Of a stretch of DNA of 21,413 bases, positions 17,436 through 21,413 are shown one piece after another. Under the pieces are notes generated by a model. That model was not told where the DNA came from, made no database searches, and saw only the letters and a list, made by a program, of their open reading frames with translations. Each line of letters starts with the position of its first letter. Within the stretch, counting starts at the first letter, position 1. Both the position numbers and the translations under genes were made by a program. Origin of the DNA: Mycobacteriaceae bacterium (GTDB taxonomy: Bacteria; Actinomycetota; Actinomycetes; Mycobacteriales; Mycobacteriaceae); contig JABFVX010000046.1 of assembly GCA_013362555.1 (NCBI GenBank), forward strand, positions 1 to 21,413, given 5' to 3'.

Positions 17436-18791
17436 TCAGCCTCCGCCGCGCTTCCGGTATCGCACCGCGCAGGGCTGCTGGAGCTGGACGACCATCTTAG
17501 AATGGTCGTTGCGGTAGGTGTCGGGAGGCTGGGCCAACTCGAACTGCCAGTCCCGCAGCAAGATCGAGAAGATCGCCTTCAGTTGCATCATCGCGAACGG
17601 GGCGCCGACGCAGCGGTGCCTGCCCGCGCCGAACGGGATCCAGGTCCACCGGTTGACGAGGTCTTGCTGGTTCGGGTCGAGGTAGCGGTCGGGGTCGAAA
17701 ACCTCGGGGTCCGGAAAGTCCTCGGGAATGCGGTTCGACACCGCCGGCGTGGCGGCGACCAGATCGCCGCGGCCGATGCGCTGTCCGCAGACTTCGAAGT
17801 CGTCCCGGGCCACCCGCAGCACCATGATCAGCGGCGGGTGCAGCCGCAACGTTTCCTTGAGTACTGCTTCCAGGCGCGGGATGCTGCGCAGGCCCGCGTA
17901 GTCGAGATCGGAGCCGGCAGCGTCGAGCTCATCGAGTTCCGCCACCACGCCGTCGAGCCAGTGCGGATTGCGCAGCAGCTCGATCACCGTCCACGCCGCC
18001 GTGCCCGACGTCGTGTGGTGCCCGGCGAACATCATCGAGATGAACATCCCGGTGATCTCGTCGGCGCTGAAGCGCGGATTGCCCTGGTCGTCTTCGACCG
18101 TGATCAGCACATCGAGCATGTCGCGGTCGCCCTTGGCTGCCGAAGGATTCGCGATTCGGCCGTTCATGATGGACTGCACCAGCTCCACCAGCTGTTCGCG
18201 GGCGCGGTCGCGGCGCCGGAAACTGTCGATCGGCGCATACGGATCGACATAGGCGAGTGCGTCGGTCCCCTGCTCCAGGTCGTGGTACAGCGCGGCGAAG
18301 CGGCCGTCGAGCTGGTTGCGGAACTTCGTTCCGATCAAGCACGCCGAGGAGGTGTATATGGTCAATTCGGCGAAGAAGTCGAGCAGATCGATCTCGCCCT
18401 CCGCGCCCCAGGCCGCCACCATCCGGTCGACTTCGCGGGCGATGGTCGAGGCGTGGCCGCGCATCTGGTCGGCGCGCAGCGCCGAGTTGTGCAGCATCTC
18501 CTTGCGCCGTTCCGGGCTCGCGTCGAACACGACCCCCCGGCCGAAGATCGGCGTCATGAACGGGTAGGCGGCCTGCTGGTCCAAGTCGTCGTCGGAGGAC
18601 CGGAAGAAGAACTCGTTGGCCTCGGCGCCCGACAGCAACACCACGTCGCGGCCCGCCAGGTCGAACACTCCGACATCGCCGCATTCGGCGCGCACACGCC
18701 GCATCAGCGCGATCGGGTCGGTGCGCAACTCATCCAGATGCCCGTGCTCCCCTTCGCCGCCCGACACTCGTTTCGGCTTCAGCGGCGTCAT
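17436..18791 (-). CDS. cyp51: Cytochrome P450 CYP51, sterol 14-alpha-demethylase
   Basis: Haem monooxygenase of 451 residues that in this family removes the 14-alpha-methyl group of sterols, using electrons from ferredoxin. Visible features are the B-C region YPFMTPIFGRGVVFDAS, the I-helix MMFAGHHTTSGT, the K-helix ETLR and the haem loop FGAGRHRCVG, with Cys at residue 394. The whole sequence follows the M. tuberculosis CYP51 closely, including GGHDEHGHL-like and RNDHSKMVVQL ends. The ATG at 18791 is chosen over the GTG at 18797 because AGGGAG then sits at a proper distance and the length becomes 451. It is divergent from the ferredoxin gene that probably serves it. Operator site D lies 25 bp upstream. 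Its native substrate in bacteria that make no cholesterol is uncertain. Confidence 0.97.
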   Translation of the reverse strand: MTPLKPKRVSGGEGEHGHLDELRTDPIALMRRVRAECGDVGVFDLAGRDVVLLSGAEANEFFFRSSDDDLDQQAAYPFMTPIFGRGVVFDASPERRKEMLHNSALRADQMRGHASTIAREVDRMVAAWGAEGEIDLLDFFAELTIYTSSACLIGTKFRNQLDGRFAALYHDLEQGTDALAYVDPYAPIDSFRRRDRAREQLVELVQSIMNGRIANPSAAKGDRDMLDVLITVEDDQGNPRFSADEITGMFISMMFAGHHTTSGTAAWTVIELLRNPHWLDGVVAELDELDAAGSDLDYAGLRSIPRLEAVLKETLRLHPPLIMVLRVARDDFEVCGQRIGRGDLVAATPAVSNRIPEDFPDPEVFDPDRYLDPNQQDLVNRWTWIPFGAGRHRCVGAPFAMMQLKAIFSILLRDWQFELAQPPDTYRNDHSKMVVQLQQPCAVRYRKRGGG

Positions 18792-18815
18792 CGGCACGAC
18801 TCCCTCACATTCGCC

Positions 18816-18834
18816 TGGACAGCTGTCTAGACAG
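18816..18834. promoter_or_regulatory. Operator-like site D, upstream of cyp51
   Basis: TGGACAGCTGTCTAGACAG. Two palindromes overlap here, GACAGCTGTC and TGTCTAGACA, both perfect. It is the most symmetrical of the five sites. Confidence 0.78.
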
Positions 18835-18859
18835 TACTACGGATAACTGTCGGCGCCAA
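18832..18859 (-). promoter_or_regulatory. Putative cyp51 promoter
   Basis: Minus strand TTGGCG (18859-18854), a 16-nt spacer and GTACTG (18837-18832). The -10 is weak, but spacing and position against the operator match the SDR and tetR promoters. Confidence 0.35.
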
Positions 18860-18876
18860 GGCGTCCACGCCACCAC

Positions 18877-18906
18877 CTGACGTGCGGGCGGGGCGGGTCA
18901 TTCCGA
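18877..18906. repeat. Possible degenerate remnant of the dispersed hairpin repeat
   Basis: TGACGTGCG (left-arm core) is followed after a few bases by GCGGGTCATTC (right-arm core), but the sequence no longer folds into the long stem. It lies between the divergent cyp51 and ferredoxin promoters, where a terminator would not be expected. Confidence 0.35.
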
Positions 18907-18934
18907 AGGAACGAAGCGGCCGCGACGTGAGCCA

Positions 18935-18962
18935 TTGCAGGTCGGGATGAGCAAGTGATACG
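18935..18962 (+). promoter_or_regulatory. Putative ferredoxin promoter
   Basis: TTGCAG (18935-18940), a 16-nt spacer and GATACG (18957-18962), followed four bases later by operator site E. The spacing matches the SDR promoter. Confidence 0.5.
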
Positions 18963-18965
18963 GTC

Positions 18966-18984
18966 TGGACAGCTGTCTAGAGGT
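18966..18984. promoter_or_regulatory. Operator-like site E, upstream of the ferredoxin
   Basis: TGGACAGCTGTCTAGAGGT. The inner palindrome is identical to site D, but the third half-site is degenerate (GAGG for GACA). Another TGTCC half-site follows at 18986-18990. Confidence 0.72.
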
Positions 18985-19048
18985 ATGTCCAGCTGGATGT
19001 GGTCGCACCGAAAAGCGGGGCGAACGCACGTCATCGAAGGAGAACGCG

Positions 19049-19264
19049 GTGCGGATCGTCGTCGATCTCGATCTGTGTCAGGGACACGCGGCCTGCCAGG
19101 CGGAAGCTCCGACGGTGTTCACCGTCCCCAAGCGCGGGCACGTCGAAATCCTCGACCCCGATCCCGTCGCAGCCCTGCACGGCGCCGTGGACCGCGCCGT
19201 CCGCTACTGCCCCACCCAAGCACTGTCGATCCAACGGGACGACGCGGTCGACGCCGACCGATGA
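19049..19264 (+). CDS. [3Fe-4S] ferredoxin, probable redox partner of CYP51
   Basis: Small electron carrier of 71 residues. Cluster ligands are C10, C16 and C54 (CQGHAAC and YCPTQAL). His13 occupies the position of the usual second Cys, the mark of the CXXHXXC-Xn-CP class that holds a [3Fe-4S] cluster and feeds P450s. The GTG start has AAGGAG seven bases upstream. It resembles the M. tuberculosis ferredoxin encoded beside cyp51 (Rv0763c), down to VPKRGxVEILDP and CPTQALSI. Here it is divergent from cyp51 instead of on the same strand, and is followed 13 nt later by the NTF2-like gene in a probable operon. The electron donor to the ferredoxin is not in the window. Confidence 0.93.
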   Translation: MRIVVDLDLCQGHAACQAEAPTVFTVPKRGHVEILDPDPVAALHGAVDRAVRYCPTQALSIQRDDAVDADR

Positions 19265-19265
19265 C

Positions 19266-19271
19266 AGGAGG
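19266..19271 (+). promoter_or_regulatory. Ribosome binding site fixing the NTF2-like start
   Basis: A perfect AGGAGG six bases before the ATG at 19278. It rules out the much longer upstream open frame as the start. Confidence 0.85.
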
Positions 19272-19277
19272 ATCCCG

Positions 19278-19820
19278 ATGACACGAGCCGAACTGCAAGA
19301 AATGGTGGACCGCTGGGTAGCGGAGAACAAGCGTTGCGAGGAGCTCGGCGACTGGAAGCCGCTGGCCGAGATGTACACCGAAGACGCGACATACGGCTGG
19401 AACTACGGCCCGACTCATGAGTTCATGGCGGTGGGCCGCAACGAGATTCGAGAAATCGCGCTCGGCCAGGAAATGGCGGGACTCGCCGGCTGGTCGTATC
19501 CTTACCAGCGCTTCGTCATCGACGACGGCAGCGGCGACGTGATCGGCTTCTGGAAACAGACCGCCGACGCCCGACGACCCGACGGCAGCCAGTACGTCGT
19601 CGACGGCATCGGCGGCAGCTGGTTCCGCTACGGCGGCGATTTCCAATGGTCCTGGCAACGCGACTTTTTCGACTTCGGCAACGTCAGCGCCCTGTTCCTG
19701 GAGATGATCACGAACAACGCCATGTCCGACGGCATGCTGGAGCGGATCCGACGCTCGACCTCCGGCGCCCCGCTGCCGGGGTGGTACAAGATCGGCGAGT
19801 CCCCTGCACCACTATGGTGA
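19278..19820 (+). CDS. NTF2-like (SnoaL-type) protein of the cyp51 locus, unknown function
   Basis: A 180-residue soluble protein with no signal peptide. The N-terminal helix followed by LAEMYTEDATYGW and the later GGSWFRYGGDFQWSWQRDFFD suggest the NTF2/SnoaL cone fold used by ketosteroid isomerases, polyketide cyclases and related enzymes. It probably matches the conserved hypothetical protein of similar length next to the ferredoxin in the M. tuberculosis cyp51 cluster (Rv0762c); this rests on size and position from memory. It is likely co-transcribed with the ferredoxin from the promoter at 18935-18962. A role in handling a sterol-like or lipid substrate is inferred from neighbours only. 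No catalytic residue can be named with confidence. Confidence 0.85.
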   Translation: MTRAELQEMVDRWVAENKRCEELGDWKPLAEMYTEDATYGWNYGPTHEFMAVGRNEIREIALGQEMAGLAGWSYPYQRFVIDDGSGDVIGFWKQTADARRPDGSQYVVDGIGGSWFRYGGDFQWSWQRDFFDFGNVSALFLEMITNNAMSDGMLERIRRSTSGAPLPGWYKIGESPAPLW

Positions 19821-19824
19821 CAAG

Positions 19825-19900
19825 CCTCCAGAACGACCCATGACGTGCAACCAACGCAACTCGCGGGTCATTCTGGACAACTTTGCGGGTCGTTCTGGAG
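19825..19900. repeat. Dispersed hairpin repeat, copy 4, with two alternative right arms
   Basis: The left arm CCTCCAGAACGACCCATGACG (19825-19845) can pair with GGGTCATTCTGG (19865-19876), or fully with GGGTCGTTCTGGAG (19887-19900). The right half appears duplicated as GCGGGTC[A/G]TTCTGGA, separated by CAACTTT. It starts 4 nt after the NTF2-like stop, in a terminator position. Confidence 0.75.
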
Positions 19901-19906
19901 CATGAG

Positions 19907-19934
19907 CCAAACCGTGGCCGCGTTCGTGTCGAAT
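19907..19934 (+). promoter_or_regulatory. Possible SigK-type (autoregulatory) promoter
   Basis: CCAAAC (19907-19912), a 16-nt spacer and TCGAAT (19929-19934). These resemble the CCATCC and CCGAAT boxes recalled for mycobacterial SigK promoters. Transcription would start at about the ATG at 19942, implying a leaderless message. That fits the absence of a ribosome binding site. Confidence 0.35.
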
Positions 19935-19941
19935 CTCCTTT

Positions 19942-20574
19942 ATGCGTCCAATACGTGAGGGCCTCGCCATCCCGGCCGCGGCATGCCCGACCGACCGGGG
20001 CCGACGCGATCCCGCTGCGGCTCAGCGGCTGGTCGAACTGCTCGCCGGTGTCGCGGCAGGCGACCGGGATGCGTTCACCCAGTTCTACCGTTCCACCAAC
20101 CACCGGGTGTTCGGGCTCGCGCTGCGACTGTTGCGCAGGCGGGCCCTCGCCGAGGAGGTCACTCAGGAGATCTACCTCTACATCTGGAAGGCCGCAGGCA
20201 ATTACGACACCGAACTCGCCAGCCCGATCAGCTGGCTCATGATGCTCACCCACCGCCGCGCCGTCGACCGGATTAGAACGGAGACTTCTACCGCCGCACG
20301 GGAATTGGCGTACGGGCAGCGGCATCTCGGCCGCGACTACGATGTCGTCGCCGAGGCCGCGGGGCAACGATCGGACGAACGGGCCGTGGTCGCGTGCCTG
20401 GAGACCCTCACCGACACCCAGCGGGAAACGCTCGCCTTGGCCTACTACGGCTGCCACACATACGCGGAGGTCGCCGATCGTCTCGACGTACCGCTCGGCA
20501 CGGTGAAGACGCGCGTCCGCGCCGGGTTGAAACGGCTGCAGAACTGCCTCACAGGATCGGTGACCGATGCCTGA
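19942..20574 (+). CDS. sigK: ECF RNA polymerase sigma factor, SigK type
   Basis: Alternative sigma factor of 210 residues. Region 2 spans about residues 40-112 (DAFTQFYRSTNHRVFGLALRL, EEVTQEIYLYIW, SWLMMLTHRRAVDR) and region 4 about 148-203 (LTDTQRETLALAYYG, TYAEVADRLDVPLGTVKTRV). Several stretches agree with M. tuberculosis SigK, notably TQEIYL, THRRAVDR and ALTDTQR. It overlaps the anti-sigma gene by 8 bp, the usual coupled layout for this pair. The N-terminus is about 20 residues longer than mycobacterial SigK. No better in-frame start was found, and the ATG lacks a clear ribosome binding site. Its regulon in this organism is unknown; SigK in mycobacteria drives secreted antigens and responds to redox. 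Confidence 0.9.
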   Translation: MRPIREGLAIPAAACPTDRGRRDPAAAQRLVELLAGVAAGDRDAFTQFYRSTNHRVFGLALRLLRRRALAEEVTQEIYLYIWKAAGNYDTELASPISWLMMLTHRRAVDRIRTETSTAARELAYGQRHLGRDYDVVAEAAGQRSDERAVVACLETLTDTQRETLALAYYGCHTYAEVADRLDVPLGTVKTRVRAGLKRLQNCLTGSVTDA

Positions 20575-21261
20575 TGTTCCTGTCGACGACGAACTCCTCG
20601 ATATGACCTGCCCGTACGCGCTCGACGCACTGTCGGAATCCGACCGGCGCACTGTCGAACGCACCCTCGCCCTGGCCGATGCCGCCACCGCCGCCGCATT
20701 CCGGTCTGCCGTTCGCGGCATCCAGGACACGCTCGCCGACATGACGGCCTGCGACAGCGTGCCCGCCCCGCCACACGTGGAGGAGGCGCTGCTGCGAGCG
20801 CTCGACGCACCCGGCTTGGCCCCGCGGCGGGCCCGCCGCACCCGGTGGGCCCTGGCTGCGGCCGCCGTCGCAGTCGGCATCGGTGCGGCGGTCGCGGTGT
20901 CGCGCGGCCACAACCCGACAGCGAGCGAGATCACGGCCCAACAGGTGATCTCCCACGCCGACACCCGCTCGGTCGCCGCCCCGGTGGCGGGCGGGGGAAC
21001 GATGACCGTGCACAACTCCCGCGAACTCGACTCCGCCGCAGTCTCATTCGACGCGGTGCCGCCCGCTCCGGGCGGACGCGTCTATCAACTGTGGCTGGTC
21101 GGCGGCGACCGCAGGCCGCGGCCGGCCGGCTCGAAACCTTGCCGCGCCGGGACAATCCGTTGCTGGTGCGCATCGTCAACGCCCGGCTGGTGGCCCTGTC
21201 GCTGGAACCGGCGGGCGGCTCGCCCGCGCCGACCGATCCACGGGCGAAAGCCCCGCTGTGA
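20567..21261 (+). pseudogene. rskA: RskA-type membrane anti-sigma factor with a C-terminal frameshift
   Basis: It should hold SigK inactive at the membrane. The cytoplasmic sigma-binding part (DELLDMTCPYALDALSESDRR) leads to one TM helix at about residues 92-110 (WALAAAAVAVGIGAAVAV) and then an extracytoplasmic sensor domain. The frame stays RskA-like to GRVYQLWLVGGDRRPRPAG, then turns into Arg/Trp-rich nonsense. The lost ending is intact in the next frame (LVALSLEPAGGSPAPTDP..., stop 21259-21261), matching the RskA end FTVEPGTGSPQPTG. The change lies within about 21108-21133, a GC run, and fits loss of one base. Without correction the frame runs on to 21322. It may be a true lesion or a sequence error. 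The N-terminal half and TM helix are unaffected. Confidence 0.82.
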
Positions 21262-21413
21262 TCGAGGGCGGAGTACACCGCGAGCACTGACCCCATCCAG
21301 AACGACCCATGGGTTGCGCTGAGCCTGGATCCACCGGTTTGTTTCGGGGGTTTGGGGTGTCGTAAACGTGCAGATGCCTTCGGACCTGGGATGATCGTTC
21401 TTGTCTAGGGAAC
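21262..21413. other. Unassigned 3' flank
   Basis: No gene was recognised. It starts with 35 bp of spacer, then the left half of the hairpin repeat, then about 90 bp of lower-GC DNA (GGTTTGTTTCGGGGG and following) unlike the rest of the window. This may be the edge of a mobile element or another gene's leader; the window ends before this can be told. Confidence 0.5.
21297..21323. repeat. Dispersed hairpin repeat, copy 5 (left half only)
   Basis: CCAGAACGACCCATGGGTTG followed by CGCTGAG matches the left arm and loop of the family. The expected right arm (CAACCCATGGGTCATTCTGG-like) is missing. Unrelated sequence begins at about 21324. Confidence 0.7.

Noticed and set aside
17502..18830. Plus-strand open frame (442 codons) opposite cyp51
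   Set aside because: It is the mirror of an unmistakable CYP51 with its haem motif; the translation has no family features.
14934..18984. GACA/TGTC sites as KstR or KstR2 operators of sterol catabolism
   Set aside because: The half-sites do not match the AAC/GTT or CAAG/CTTG patterns recalled for those regulators.
18999..19277. N-terminal extension of the NTF2-like protein
   Set aside because: It overlaps the ferredoxin gene in another frame, and a perfect AGGAGG sits just before the ATG at 19278.
21140..21322. Arg/Trp-rich tail of the anti-sigma frame as a real C-terminus
   Set aside because: It lacks any RskA similarity and runs into the hairpin repeat, while the proper ending exists in the neighbouring frame.
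14081..21323. The hairpin repeats as a CRISPR array
   Set aside because: Copies are kilobases apart, vary in sequence and have no regular spacers.

Overview
The window is high-GC actinobacterial DNA, most likely Nocardia or a close relative in the Mycobacteriales. Three signals point there: a CYP51 sterol 14-alpha-demethylase close to the mycobacterial one, with its neighbouring ferredoxin, SDR, ALDH, TetR and small NTF2-like partner; a SigK/RskA-type sigma and anti-sigma pair; and a modular type I PKS with actinobacterial docking domains. The genus is inferred from gene content, not from a marker gene.

Region 1 (1-14064) is the 3' end of a modular type I polyketide synthase locus. The first PKS gene is cut by the window edge and encodes KS-AT-DH-KR-ACP plus a C-terminal docking domain. 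An in-frame TAG at 4533-4535, inside the KR and six codons before the catalytic Tyr, separates the ACP from the rest. The second PKS gene (5436-12623) is an intact terminal module, docking-KS-AT-DH-ER-KR-ACP-TE. Both ATs look malonyl-specific. If both modules work, the released chain should end as a gamma,delta-unsaturated acid or ester whose alpha and beta carbons are saturated. A 14-TM DHA2-type MFS exporter follows directly and probably exports the product.

Region 2 (14065-14366) is a gene-free gap between convergent genes. It holds two copies of a long hairpin repeat and a small coding remnant.

Region 3 (14367-19820) is a CYP51 locus: TetR (-), SDR (-), ALDH (+), cyp51 (-), [3Fe-4S] ferredoxin (+), NTF2-like protein (+). 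The same families sit together around cyp51 in M. tuberculosis, but here they are split into several transcription units. Each unit has a copy of one operator-like motif, GGACA-NN-TGTC-TR-GACA, at its promoter or start. The TetR protein is the obvious candidate to bind it, giving a compact local regulon.

Region 4 (19821-21413) has an ECF sigma factor of the SigK type, overlapping by 8 bp an RskA-like membrane anti-sigma factor. The anti-sigma gene appears to carry a one-base frameshift in its extracytoplasmic domain. The window ends in unassigned DNA that begins within a half copy of the hairpin repeat.

A dispersed palindromic repeat (half-site near CCAGAATGACCCGTGACG) occurs at least four times, always between genes, plus one half copy and one doubtful remnant. 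No tRNA, rRNA or CRISPR array was seen, and no transposase gene. Two gene lesions (the PKS amber codon and the rskA frameshift) should be checked as possible sequence errors before being given biological meaning.
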